A stretch of DNA of 64,000 bases from Symbiodinium natans (GCA_905221605.1 CAJNDS010002136.1:212501-276500); one strand, 5' to 3'; positions 51,299-60,570 are shown, counted from the first letter of the stretch. A program made the numbers and translations. Notes: generated from the letters alone by a model not told the origin.

Positions 51299-51372
51299 GG
51301 GTTAGGGTTTAGGGTTTGGGGTTTAGGGTTTAGGGTTTGGGGTTTAGGGTTTAGGGTTTGGGGTTTAGGGGT
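51299..51372 (+). repeat. ITR with 21-bp higher-order period
   Basis: Two TTTAGGG units followed by one TTTGGGG, repeated three times. Confidence 0.85.
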
Positions 51373-51437
51373 TTGGAGTTGAGGGCTGTGGGTGGGCGTA
51401 AGCTTAAGCTGCTTATGTCGTGCTCTCGGTGTTTTTT

Positions 51438-51498
51438 TATAGTAATACTTAAAAGTGGACCATAAGGGAATACTATGAGTATTATTCCGACCCCGCCA
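51438..51498. mobile_element. MITE-C, right half
   Basis: GGACCATAAGGGAATACTAT then GAGTATTATTCCGACCCC. Confidence 0.45.
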
Positions 51499-51691
51499 CA
51501 TTACTTGATGTTTGTCTTGCTTTCTGTGTCGCGTTCACCTCGTGGTCGTGTTTTCAACTTCGGAGCCAGAGGCACGAGCCAGAGGCACGAGCCAGAGGCA
51601 CGAGCCAGAGGCACGAGCCAGCGACGGGAGGGGGACGATCGGGAGCGAACATCATCCAGCAAAATCCCGTATCTCATGAACAACATAATGC

Positions 51692-51762
51692 GGCTATTAT
51701 AGTATAACTATAAAGAGACCATAAGAGAATGCTGTTAGTACGAGTAGTTACTCCGACCTGTG
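51692..51762. mobile_element. MITE-C, right half
   Basis: GAGACCATAAGAGAATGCTG then AGTAGTTACTCCGACC. Confidence 0.45.
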
Positions 51763-52246
51763 CAGCAGGCGGGGTCTGTGTCAAATACCTTGAACCCTTC
51801 TAACCGACACAGGAAGCGCAAGCAAACAACAGCATGCACACGTGCATGTGCAGATGTGGCATAAGGGCTTCGATGCATTTACAAAACCTTATGGTGCAGA
51901 ACTTCGGAACTTCCAAGCCGTTTCAAGCGAAGTTTGGGATAGTTGACACGTCAAAGCCAGTCGGCGGGCTCGTAAAAAGATTGCAGCTCTGTTCAATCGC
52001 TGTGCTACCTCTGCACACGGCAAGAACAGTAGACCAGCACTTCACGACACAACGACTTGCCAAATGGCCCTGATGTGTATGCTCTGATGTGCACGCATAA
52101 TCATAAAGTTCCAATGCACGAAGCACTGAAACCGTACTAGTCCCAACCTTAAACATTAAAAACCAACAAATCAACTACCAGACGCCGACTCCTTGGACTG
52201 GAAGACCGTCGAAAGTACTCAAAAGTCAGGCCGAACTAATTCCCAA
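51763..52246. other. Unique DNA, nothing recognised
   Basis: Short open frames only. Confidence 0.3.
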
Positions 52247-52433
52247 GCCCTAAACCCCAAACCCTTATCCCTAAACCCCTAAACCCTGACACCTAAACCC
52301 CTTCTCCTGGACTCCTGGACCTACTTGTCCAAGTTCTATGCAGTTCTCAGAGGGCCTGTTAAATTACCAAACGTGCTTAAGGCTGCTGACTCGACAACTC
52401 AGAACCCTCCCGAACCCTGAGTGGTCTGAATTG

Positions 52434-52530
52434 GGGTTTAGGGTTTAGGGTTTAGGGTTTAGGGTTTGGGGTTTAGGGTTTAGGGTTTAGGGTTTATAGG
52501 GTTTAGGGTTTAGGGTTTAGGGTTTATAGG
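52434..52530 (+). repeat. ITR
   Basis: TTTAGGG units with two TTTATAGGG and one TTTGGGG. Confidence 0.9.
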
Positions 52531-52544
52531 GTTTAGACCCCAAA

Positions 52545-52618
52545 ATGCTCCAGGAGCAGCGTCCTTCAGCTTCTTCCACTTCTCCGTCAGCTCCGCTCTC
52601 CGGCTCTTCTCCTTTCAG
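52545..52618 (-). CDS. Exon-like island
   Basis: Minus-strand frame KEKSRRAELTEKWKKLKDAA then PGA is helical and highly charged. A short tandem of AGCTTTC lies on its 5' side. Confidence 0.45.
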
Positions 52619-52650
52619 CTTTCAGCTTTCAGCTTTCAGCTTTCAGCTTT
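52613..52650. repeat. 7-bp tandem AGCTTTC
   Basis: Five to six copies bordering the exon island at 52545. Confidence 0.85.
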
Positions 52651-53342
52651 AAAGCCAAGAGCCCCCAAACTCTATTAAGCCCGGAATAGGGGTGTAGGGT
52701 TTAGGGTTTAGGGTTCAGGCTTCAGGGTTTAGGGTTTGAACCCCCAAACCGTAACCCTGAGAGTCCCCCCTAAAACCATTGTCGGCCCAAAAACCTTGCA
52801 TCGTAAATATCAAACCGGAATTCCCTCAACAATCAACCCTAATGCCCTGAAGCCCTAAACACGTAACCCTCGAAACTCCCCAACCTCCAAAAACTCTAGA
52901 ATGCCAGAGCCTAAATCCTGAACCCGTATAAGCCCGAGAACTCCCCAACCCAAACCACAGGGTGCGCAGGTGACGGCTGACCCCCAACTGCCTATTACCC
53001 AGAAGCCAATCGTTTTCCTGCTCCCCAACTCCTCCTCCAACTTCTCGGATAGCTCTTTCCGACGAGCCTGGAGATGAACGACCTCAGAAAAACAAAGGGG
53101 CGCTCTAAGTCTAAGTCGAAGTAATGGGGAGACGGGGTCAACCAGCGGATCTCCGCCGTAATATTGCTGGGGTTGCTTCTTCAGGCTGAGGGGGTAGGGC
53201 TCATTTTGAACTTCAAGCAGCAGTGCAGCCAGCACTCCCAGACGCGAATGTTTACTCCACGTCCGTCTGAAACTAGACTGCCGTTTACCCTAAACCCTAA
53301 ACCCTAAACCCTAAACCCTAAATCCCAAACCCTTTATCAAGC

Positions 53343-53428
53343 GAGTGAAGGTAACAGGTGGCCGAGTTGGTGGCTTCCTCTTGCGCTTTCGACAGCTGCA
53401 GCTTCAGATCCTGGACAGCAGGTGGGAA
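53343..53428 (-). CDS. Exon-like island
   Basis: Minus-strand frame AVQDLKLQLSKAQEEATNSA then TCYLHSL, coiled-coil-like. Same strand as 52545-52618 and 53600-53678; a MITE-D lies between the latter two. Confidence 0.5.
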
Positions 53429-53432
53429 TTTC

Positions 53433-53606
53433 CTGAAATAGGGGTACCCTTACCCCCCAAAGAGTATAAATTATAATCCTATACTGTATAACCCTTATAA
53501 TAGGAACCCCCAAATAGTATAAATTACAATACAGCTATACTGTATAATCCTTACTATAGGAACCCCCAAAAAGGGTGCCCCGATTTTCGCAAACCCCCAG
53601 GTTGAT
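53433..53606. mobile_element. MITE-D-like with internal duplication
   Basis: Two copies of an AGTATAAATTAYAAT word and of the CCCCCAAA block lie between CCTGAAATAGGGGTACCC and GATTTTCGCAAACCCCCAGG. Confidence 0.5.
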
Positions 53607-53678
53607 TCGGCCCGCTTCTCTTGCCGCATGCTCTTCTCCATCGAACCACCTTGCTTCTTCTGCTGGGCTTTGGAAATT
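53600..53678 (-). CDS. Exon-like island
   Basis: Minus-strand frame SKAQQKKQGGSMEKSMRQEK then RAEST. Basic and helical. Probably an upstream exon of the same minus-strand gene. Confidence 0.45.
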
Positions 53679-53680
53679 TA

Positions 53681-53775
53681 ACCCTAAACCCTAAACCCTA
53701 AACCCTAAACCCTACACCCTACACCCTAAACCCTAAACCCTAAACCCTAAACCCTAAACCCCAGCCCCTAAACCC
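53681..53775 (-). repeat. ITR
   Basis: CCCTAAA with two CCCTACA units. Confidence 0.9.
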
Positions 53776-53802
53776 AAAACGAGGGTTCAAGTTCTCCGGG
53801 CT

Positions 53803-53893
53803 TCAGGTCTTCATGGCGTTCATGGCCTGGAGCCCCGGCAAAAACTCACTCAAGCATCGCAGCTCCGAAGTGAGCAAGCCGAGCCGAGAAACA
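53803..53893 (-). CDS. Terminal exon-like island
   Basis: Minus-strand frame LGLLTSELRCLSEFLPGLQA then MNAMKT and TGA. The plus strand is also open (VFMAFMAWSPGKNS), so the strand is uncertain. Confidence 0.4.
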
Positions 53894-54193
53894 GGGTTTA
53901 GGGTTTAGGGTTTAGGGTTTAGGGTTTAGGGTTTAGGGTGATTCGCAGCCATGGGCTTGCTGCGCTTTAGGGGGGACGCACACTGGCCCCTCCTTCAGCA
54001 TCACAAAACCGAAACCTTTAAGTTCAATCATCAAGCAGAATGCAGGCAGGGGTATCAACCAAGTCCCCCTGATCTTAAAACTGCCCCTTGGCTCCGGATT
54101 GTGCCTTTCATTTTGCCGCATGGACGGGGGGCGGGGGGCAGGAGGACCCCTTGTGGGGGAAGAGCTACAAACACCCAGAGCCATTGCAGCTTA

Positions 54194-54253
54194 CCCTAAA
54201 CCCTAAACCCTAAACCCTAAACCCTAAACCCTAAACCCTAAACCCTAAACCCG
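54194..54253 (-). repeat. ITR
   Basis: Eight CCCTAAA units, just past the stop at 54269. Confidence 0.95.
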
Positions 54254-54268
54254 CACCCTCCTTTGGTA

Positions 54269-54337
54269 TCAGGGGGCCTTGCGCGCGTGCTCCGCGGAGT
54301 CCACGGTAACTTGCACGGCATCATTTTTGCTCTTCAC
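54269..54337 (-). CDS. Terminal exon, 22 codons plus stop
   Basis: Follows the acceptor CCTCCGCAG and reads VKSKNDAVQVTVDSAEHARK then AP and TGA on the minus strand. The same acceptor plus 25 bp of this exon recurs at 54391-54425 on the far side of a telomere-like array. Codon use and the charged composition look genuinely coding. The family is unknown. Confidence 0.5.
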   Translation of the reverse strand: MKSKNDAVQVTVDSAEHARKAP

Positions 54338-54425
54338 CTGCGGAGGGTCCCGGAGGGTTTAGGGTTTACGGTTTAGGGTTTAGGGTTTAGGCACAGCATC
54401 GTTTTTGCTCTTCACCTGCGGAGGG
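54313..54425 (-). repeat. 35-bp direct duplication flanking an ITR
   Basis: Copies at 54313-54347 and 54391-54425 match at 33 of 35 positions and enclose 43 bp of mainly TTTAGGG units. Both copies contain CAG|GTGAAG on the minus strand. Splicing from the GT of the upstream copy (54415) to the CAG of the downstream copy would remove a 78-nt GT-AG intron and leave the exon intact. Confidence 0.65.
54355..54390 (+). repeat. ITR flanked by a 35-bp duplication
   Basis: Five TTTAGGG units, one TTTACGG. See 54313-54425. Confidence 0.9.
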
Positions 54426-54831
54426 GCAAGCAGAAAAGGCTGGTAGACAGGCAACGAAGCATATCGGCAGCAACTCTTAACACAGAAGGCGAGCAAGCAG
54501 AAACTCTGAATTGCAAGCCCCGACTGCGGAGACTCTCAGAGCCTTGTGTTTGGCAAACTCTTTAGTTAGGGCTTCGGGTTCAGGGTTCAGGTGTTCAGGG
54601 TGCAGTAAGGAATGGTGGCACGTAGGTGGCATGGAAGATTCGTGGGCCCTAGCATTTCGCAGGTCCGAATTCCAATTGCCCAAATCATCTTTGCATGCAG
54701 AAGCAACCTGAAAGATCGATCGGTTTTGCAGCCCATATCATAACCTTAGTTAAGGTAGGTATAAAACCAGCTTCATCACTGCCATAAGCCTTCACTGGGT
54801 GGCTTTCGCGGAAAGGAGTTCAGGACTTACC

Positions 54832-54891
54832 CTAAAACCCCTAAACCCTAAACCCTAAACCCTAAACCCTAAACCCTAAACCCTAAACCCG
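54832..54891 (-). repeat. ITR
   Basis: Eight CCCTAAA units. Flanks share TTCAGG. Confidence 0.9.
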
Positions 54892-54989
54892 GGATTCAGG
54901 CATGAAGGACCGCTTCGTGCAACTTACCGGATACCACTTTGGCACACAGGCTCCTTTTGATTCGTTCGCATCCTTCTGGGGCCACGTGC

Positions 54990-55062
54990 CCCTAGTATAG
55001 ACACCCAAATAGTAGGATCCCCTTATCATAAGGACCCCTTATCAGGTACCCCTAATAAGACC
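54990..55062. mobile_element. MITE-D fragment next to an ITR
   Basis: CAAATAGTAGGATCCCCTTA...TCAGGTACCCCTAAT, then CCCTAAA units from 55063. Confidence 0.45.
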
Positions 55063-55190
55063 TAAACCCTAAACCCTAAACCCTAAACCCTAAACCCTAA
55101 ACCCAAGACCCTAAACCCTAAACCCTAAACCCTAAACCCTAAACCCTAAACCCTAAACCCTAAACCCTAAACCCTAAACCCTAAACCCTT
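55063..55190 (-). repeat. ITR, long
   Basis: About 18 CCCTAAA units, one CCCAAGA defect. Confidence 0.95.
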
Positions 55191-55285
55191 CGGGCTTCAG
55201 GGGCATGTCGACGTGCCCCAGGAACCCTGGGAGCCCCTAACCGTGGGCCCATCACTTCCGTGCGGCAGGCCTGACAGCTCAGCGT

Positions 55286-55420
55286 TTAGGGTTTAGGGTT
55301 TAGGGTTTAGGGTTTAGGGTTTAGGGTTTAGGGTTTAGGGTTTAGGGTTTAGGGTTTTACGGTTTAGGGTTTAGGGTTTAGGGTTTGGGGTTTGGGGTTT
55401 GGGGTTTGGGGTTTGGGGCT
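55286..55420 (+). repeat. ITR, long
   Basis: About 15 TTTAGGG units, then a TTTGGGG block. Confidence 0.95.
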
Positions 55421-55694
55421 TGGGGTATGGGCATCTGACATGTTTTCGTGGGTTCGAGGAGCCTGGCACTGATACTCTGAATTGTTTTTATCTGTGCCTA
55501 CCAGGACAGATGGAAGGACACACTAAGCTTATCTCAACAAACACCGCAGAACCAGAAAACTTGTCAGGCATCACAGGACCTAGTCGAAACTAGCAGCTGG
55601 CAACTAGAAGGGGTCTTTCTGAAGTGCCCGAGACCCCACCACCCCCCCCCCCCCCCCCTCCCGCCCAACCTTCGCCGGACGAACATCGCTGCCC

Positions 55695-55761
55695 CAGCTG
55701 CCATGACAGCGACGGACTGACACAAAAACAGGCAGAATCCGGTTCAGATGAGTATGATAAG
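55695..55761 (+). CDS. Exon with GT donor
   Basis: Plus-strand frame HDSDGLTQKQAESGSDEYDK is followed by the donor GTGAGC at 55762. The frame stays open for about 420 nt further, but with poorer composition. Acidic Ser/Asp island. Confidence 0.4.
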
Positions 55762-56563
55762 GTGAGCTTTGGCATTGCCCGGAGGCTCGCAGGTCGTTTT
55801 TTGGAGAGGCGCAGGCGAGTTGTCCTTCGTTGTCTTCCTGGTCTCCTGCAAAGTTCCGCCTCTAGCCACATAGGCAGGTACACCATTGAGAACTGTCGTG
55901 GGTTAGTGTGCGACGCAACACCTGAAACCTACATCCCGAAAGCTTCGGGTCCTGGAGGCCCTGTCAGAGCCAATTTCCTGAAACAAACTGCCAAAGTCCC
56001 AATCCCTGTAGACCATAGATCCTACCTGGCAGTACCTATAGAACCTGAAAGGAATTGTTTACCCGACCGCCGCGCGCCCGCATCGTGCCGACTCCCGCGC
56101 CAGGAGTGCAGAAAGCCGTCGCGGCTGCGAGGGTTGTCGAGCCGCGGATCTCGCGAGACAGGGATTGGATATAGGGTGTAGGGTTTCGGGTTTAGGGTTT
56201 TATAGCGTTTGGGGGTTTGGGGCGTTTGGGGCTTCGGTTTGGGTCTCGGCACGCTTCAAGTGCTCTGCGGCTTACCTGACATGGGTGTGCTGCTGAGGGG
56301 CCATTGGGAAATTGTGTCAGGTAGACTTCGAAGACTAGTCTCCAGGTTGACTGACAGCGGTTCTGCAGTTCTGGTCGGTCGATCGATGGCATAGTTTGAA
56401 GGAACTCGAGTCTTGACTGTTGTCAGGTCTTGGGTTTATGGAGGCTAAGATGCAACGTCAATGCCCATCTTGCAGCAAAACACGCTCGAAGGAACTGCCA
56501 CGGACGTTCTTGCCCGACCCTTGCCGGGTTGTGCGTGGTAAGCTACGGTGAAATGCACAGTCT
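55762..56563. other. Unique DNA with long weak frames
   Basis: A plus frame is open to 56181. The minus strand at 56060-56165 reads DPRLDNPRSRDGFLHSWRGS, which may be coding. A short ITR lies at 56171-56200. Confidence 0.3.
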
Positions 56564-56672
56564 TAGTTGTCCAGTAACCTAGGGGAACTAACGGCTAACC
56601 TTTGGGATTTTAAGGGGGTTATATTGCCCAAAAAAGGTTAAAGGTTACAAAAATCTACTACTAGGCAGTCAA
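56564..56672. mobile_element. MITE-F
   Basis: TTAGTTGTCCAGTAACCTAG, GGCTAACCTTTGGG and AAAGGTTAAAGGTTAC. Close to the copy at 62413. Confidence 0.55.
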
Positions 56673-56945
56673 GTGATGCTTGTTACCTGCCAGTTGAGAC
56701 TAGCGATGCGTGCTGCATGGAAACAATGATGGCACTTGGATGGGCGGTGAGCCGAGGGCAGGAGTGGTGTTCAACCTGTCACACACTTCCCTAGATCATG
56801 ATAGGCTGAAAAAAACCCTAAACTCTCTTCAACCTAACACGCTATGTTTACCTCTGGGGGGAGATGCGGGTAGGGCTGGGGGGCCGAGGTGAAAAGCATG
56901 GGTGGTGGGAAGGAACGTGTTGGGTCAGGAACCCTTGAGAGCAAT

Positions 56946-57006
56946 TTAGGGTTTAGGGTTTAGGGTTTAGGGTTTAGGGTTTAGGGTTTAGGGTTTAGGG
57001 TTTAGA
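56946..57006 (+). repeat. ITR
   Basis: Eight TTTAGGG units. Confidence 0.95.
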
Positions 57007-57022
57007 AACCCGAGGCCCTCAA

Positions 57023-57105
57023 ACCCGCAACCCAGAAAGGGCTTGCGATGTTTCCGCCACCGTCTGCTCGGCCTTGGCACGAGCGTTGGCAACCGCCTCC
57101 GCAGT
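57023..57105 (-). CDS. Exon-like island
   Basis: Minus-strand frame TAEAVANARAKAEQTVAETS then QALS, Ala-rich helical. ITRs lie on both sides. Confidence 0.45.
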
Positions 57106-57126
57106 GCAGATGATGAAGATTGAAGC

Positions 57127-57215
57127 TAAACCCTAAACCCTAAACCCTAAACACTAAACCCTAAACCCTAAACCCTAAACCACTAAACCCTAAACCCTGG
57201 TTTAGTGTTTGGGGT
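57127..57215. repeat. ITR with inverted end
   Basis: CCCTAAA units, then AAACCCTGGTTTAGTGTTT, forming an inverted junction with the preceding AAACCACTAAACCC. Confidence 0.85.
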
Positions 57216-57501
57216 TTGGATTCGGGTTGCAGGGTTTGCTGGCAGGGTTCCAGGTTGAGGAGTTCAAAGATGAGCCTATGAACTCCAGATCTGGAGCTCA
57301 TAGAGCTTTGGAGGGAACCTCAGGAAAGCAAACGTTTACGCGCAGAGCTAGGAATCCCTAGATTCTACGACCTTTCACGCTTACAGGCCTCGAATCATCA
57401 TCTCGGGATCCTGGGGGTGGAACTCTCTGGTAGCCCACACTTTCCTGACACATACATAGCCTACCCTGATCCATAAAGGCCAGAACCAACCCTTACTACA
57501 G
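57216..57501. other. Unique DNA, nothing recognised
   Basis: No coding island seen. Confidence 0.3.
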
Positions 57502-57555
57502 TAAACCCTAAACCCTAAACCCTAAACCCCAAGCCCTAGAAGGGATCCGGGCCAC

Positions 57556-57625
57556 CTGCCGATGCCGTGCCCGCGTCTTTGATGGCATGGGCCGAGGTCT
57601 GCGGAGCCTTCGTCGTGCACCCCCG
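57556..57625 (-). CDS. Possible exon island
   Basis: Minus-strand frame TSAHAIKDAGTASAGGPDP after GCTCCGCAG. The plus strand is also open (PADAVPASLMAWAEVCGAFV). Confidence 0.3.
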
Positions 57626-57633
57626 AGGTCTAG

Positions 57634-57762
57634 TCTAGTAGTTTCTTAAGAACCCCCCCCCCCCCCCCAAAAAAAAAAAAGAATAACAAGTATTCTTCCT
57701 TATAAGGGTAATATAAGGATTATGTTTTTTCATTCTTTTGGGGTTCTTAAGCAAATAGTAGT
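57634..57762. mobile_element. MITE-B
   Basis: TAGTAGTTTCTTAAGAACCC...GGGGTTCTTAAGCAAATAGT with CTTATAAGGGTAA in the middle. Confidence 0.7.
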
Positions 57763-57901
57763 GGTGAAAACAGACTGCGAGACCCATGTTGGCAGCACGA
57801 AGCAATGCTGACCACCCATGAGACATCGGCAAGACCAACAGCTCCCCGAGAACCATGTAGCCGCGAAGTTATACATGCAACAAGTGAACTTCTCAACTGG
57901 G

Positions 57902-58010
57902 TATATGGGGGTTTACGAAGATAGGGACCCCCCAAAATAGACCCCAAAAAGAGTAGGACTCACAACAAACCCCAAAAAGGTGCCCCTGATATCGTGAACT
58001 GCCATGTTAT
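57902..58010. mobile_element. MITE-D
   Basis: ATATGGGGGTTTACGAAGAT...GATATCGTGAACTGCCATGT. Confidence 0.5.
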
Positions 58011-58102
58011 TTTAGGCCACCTTATACCTCCCGTATGCATGCCAAAGCGCAGCTCCTGCACAGACTGGTGAAAGCCATCACCGTGGGAGTACATCTCCTG
58101 GG

Positions 58103-58177
58103 GCTTAGGGTTTAGGGTTTAGGGTTTAGGGTATAGGGTTTAGGGTTTAGGGTTTAGGGTTTAGGGTTTAGGGTTTC
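58103..58177 (+). repeat. ITR
   Basis: Ten TTTAGGG units, one GTATAGGG. Confidence 0.95.
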
Positions 58178-58212
58178 ATGGTCTAAGTCGTGGCGCGTGC
58201 TGCTTGTGGCAG

Positions 58213-58261
58213 GTTGAAAAAAGCTTTCTTTGGGAACTTCGGGAAGTCCGTGAAGACCTGA
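58213..58261 (+). CDS. Short terminal exon
   Basis: After the acceptor TTGTGGCAG the plus strand reads LKKAFFGNFGKSVKT and TGA. Confidence 0.4.
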
Positions 58262-58292
58262 CGCCCCCCCTGAATCCTCTGATTGATGTTGA

Positions 58293-58348
58293 GGGTTTAG
58301 GGTTTAGGGTTTAGGGTTTAGGGTTTAGGGTTTAGGGTTTAGGGTCTG
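58293..58348 (+). repeat. ITR
   Basis: Eight TTTAGGG units. Confidence 0.95.
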
Positions 58349-58384
58349 GGCAAATCCCTGCAACCTAAACCCTTCACACAACAT

Positions 58385-58438
58385 CCAGTGCAAGCGCTTC
58401 GACACGAGTTCGAAGACGAGACCCAGTTCGACGAGGGG
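58385..58438 (+). CDS. Short acidic exon-like island
   Basis: Plus-strand frame VQALRHEFEDETQFDEG runs into the TTTATAGGG array. Confidence 0.35.
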
Positions 58439-58585
58439 TATAGGGTTTATAGGGTTTATAGGGTTTATAGAGCTGTTGGATTTATAGGGTTTATAGGGTT
58501 TATAGGGTTTACAGGGTTTACAGGGTTTTATATGGTTTTATAAGGTTTTATAGGGTTTATAGGGTTTATAGGGTTTATAGGGGTA
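58437..58585 (+). repeat. ITR of nonamer TTTATAGGG
   Basis: About 15 units with TTTACAGGG and TTTTATAGGG variants. AGGGGTAT flanks both sides. Confidence 0.9.
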
Positions 58586-58599
58586 TCGAGGCCCGGGTT

Positions 58600-58690
58600 C
58601 TGGGCCGATGTAGACCTTGGGGCTCCGGGTTGCAGGAGCTCGACGTTGAAAACCTGTTGCAGTTTTTCAGGCTCAGGCTCCAAAAGACTC
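58600..58690 (-). CDS. Exon-like island
   Basis: Minus-strand frame EPEPEKLQQVFNVELLQPGA then PRSTSAQNPGLDT, ending at the TTTATAGGG array. Confidence 0.4.
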
Positions 58691-59144
58691 CGGAAAATGC
58701 AATGAAGGACGCTCTCACCTCATCCCTGAACCCTCAATCCTCATGCCCCGAACATGAACCGTCAACCCCGAACCCCAAAGCCTGAACCCTCGAACCTAGA
58801 CCTAGAGCAGCATGTTGTGAAGGAGAGATTCCCGACTTTCCATGGGTCGGCGTCTGGTTTGAGGTTTACCTCGGTCTTTGGATTCTGTCTCTGTGAGCGA
58901 ACAAACATGCGTCAGGAAGGGGTTCAGGCTCAAGGTTACTGTGGCTCAGAATCTGACTTGGGCCCATAAGGTGCCCTGGAAGCTGTGCACCCATGAAGCT
59001 CGAAAACCCTAAACCCTGGTTGAAGCCCAAAGCCTCTGCCCTAAGCCTCAAGTCTGAAGGCCCCTGAACCCCTAAAACCTGCACCCTAAACCCTAAACCC
59101 CAAATCCTAAACCCTAAACCCCAAAAACCCCTAAAAGCACGGCC

Positions 59145-59270
59145 CTGGTGTGCCGCAGGCTTCCTGTATCTCGTCGAACCGCGCGCCGGCCGACCATGAG
59201 TCCATGTGCTGAGCCTCCCCGAACCAGTTGAAGACCTGGCGCAGACATCCATCCCTACACCTCTTCGAAT
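59145..59270 (-). CDS. Exon-like island, about 40 codons
   Basis: Minus-strand frame DGCLRQVFNWFGEAQHMDSW then SAGARFDEIQEACGTPGP is among the strongest coding islands. It stays open upstream across the ITR junction when the array and one flank copy are removed (see 59271-59385). Confidence 0.5.
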
Positions 59271-59279
59271 AGTTGGCAC

Positions 59280-59335
59280 GGTTTAGGGTTTAGGGTTTAG
59301 GGTTTAGGGTTTCGGGTTTAGGGTTTAGGGGTTTC
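59280..59335 (+). repeat. ITR with duplicated flanks
   Basis: TTTAGGG units with TTTCGGG variants. Flanks GTTGGCACGG / GTTGCCACAG. Confidence 0.9.
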
Positions 59336-59340
59336 GGGTC

Positions 59341-59385
59341 TTGGGTTGCCACAGTGTAGCCTGCACTTTTCCTGTTGTTCGGCTG
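59341..59385 (-). CDS. Possible upstream exon piece, Cys-rich
   Basis: Minus-strand bases reading EKCRLHCGN join in frame to YSKRCRDGCLRQV once the ITR at 59280-59335 is removed. The flanks GTTGGCACGG and GTTGCCACAG match at 8 of 10. Confidence 0.3.
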
Positions 59386-59387
59386 CG

Positions 59388-59413
59388 GGGGGCGGGGGGG
59401 GGGGGGGGGGGGA
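59388..59413. repeat. Poly-G tract
   Basis: G run with one C interruption. Confidence 0.85.
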
Positions 59414-59439
59414 TAAGAACGTGATTCGTATTGCATCCA

Positions 59440-59880
59440 TGCACAGACGCTGGTATTTACAGCGTTCTCGCCTCTCTGGACAACAGACTGCGCCAGACAC
59501 GTTGTCGCAAGCGTCCGTGCTTTCACGATGCCCAACCACTGGTATTTACCGCGTTGTTGTCTCTTTGTACGACATACTGCACAAGGATGTGGAACGTCAC
59601 AGGCGTCCATGCCTTTGGCGTCCACGCCCAAAACACTGGTATGTGCAGCGTTTTCGCCTCTTCGTACAACACACTGCGCAAGGATGTGTACAGGACACGT
59701 AGTCACAAGCGTCCATGCCATTTGCGACTATGCCAAAAACACTGGTATTTACAGCGTGTTTGCTTCTTTGTACAACATACTGCGCAAGGATGTGCAACAA
59801 GAAAAACTGTCACATGGGCACACAGGCCCAGAACACTGGTACTTGCAGCGTTTTTGCCTCTTTGCAAAACATGCTAAGGG
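59440..59880. repeat. Tandem repeat, five copies of 89-106 bp
   Basis: The word CTGGTATTTACAGCG and a TACAACACACTGCGCAAGGA word recur. Unit starts are at about 59448, 59537, 59634, 59740 and 59834, diverged by substitutions and small indels. Several frames are open. No family recognised. Confidence 0.8.
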
Positions 59881-60072
59881 ATGAGGCTCCGGGTTAACAC
59901 GGTGTATCTGAGAAACCGAAACGCAATGTAGCAGTAAGAACCAAGCAGAAAAAATTAAGAAATCAAGAAGTTTTTTGGGTACATGTTGAAGACTGTTCTT
60001 TCAAGAATCGGGTCGAAACCCAAGCAAAACGCACATTTCCCTTCAAAGGAAGTCCACGGCAACCTAGGACCT

Positions 60073-60265
60073 GTTGTCCGGGTAGTTACAAGGGGACCAA
60101 TTACAAGCCCTTTATATGCTCTACACAGCCCAAGAACCCATACATCAGAACCCTTTTAGGGTTTAGGGTTTAGGGTTTAAGGTTTAGGGTTTAGGGTTTA
60201 GGGTAATTTAATAAAGGACGTTAGGAACCATATAAACGGCCGATGTAACTACCCTTGGAGCATCC
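60073..60265. mobile_element. Foldback element split by an ITR
   Basis: GTAGTTACAAGGGGAC on the left and GATGTAACTACCCTTGGA on the right are inverted. Telomere units (60156-60205) lie between. Confidence 0.4.
60156..60205 (+). repeat. ITR inside a foldback element
   Basis: Seven TTTAGGG units. Confidence 0.9.
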
Positions 60266-60479
60266 TACCTCCTCGACGCTGTGCGACAAAAACTCGTTCG
60301 GGTTGTTCCCCACTGGCTTCGCAGAGTTTAGGGTTTAGGTTTTAGGGTTATGTTTCAGAGCTCAGGGCAATCCAGGGACATCCTACCCAAAGACCATAGA
60401 TCCGAGAGTTTTTGAAGTGCGCCTTAAACCCTAAACGCTAAACCCTAAACCCTAAACCCTAAACCCTAAACTCCAGGCC

Positions 60480-60570
60480 GAGGCCCTGTATCCCCAGCCC
60501 CCACCTGCTGTTCCTGCTCGCCGCGTGTGCCCTCATGCTGGGACCGTGCAGCCTGCGGGCAAAGAGCCGG
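60480..60570 (-). CDS. Exon-like island
   Basis: After the acceptor CTTTGCCCGCAG the minus strand reads AARSQHEGTRGEQEQQVGAG then DTG. Low-complexity Gln/Gly, tentative. Confidence 0.35.
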
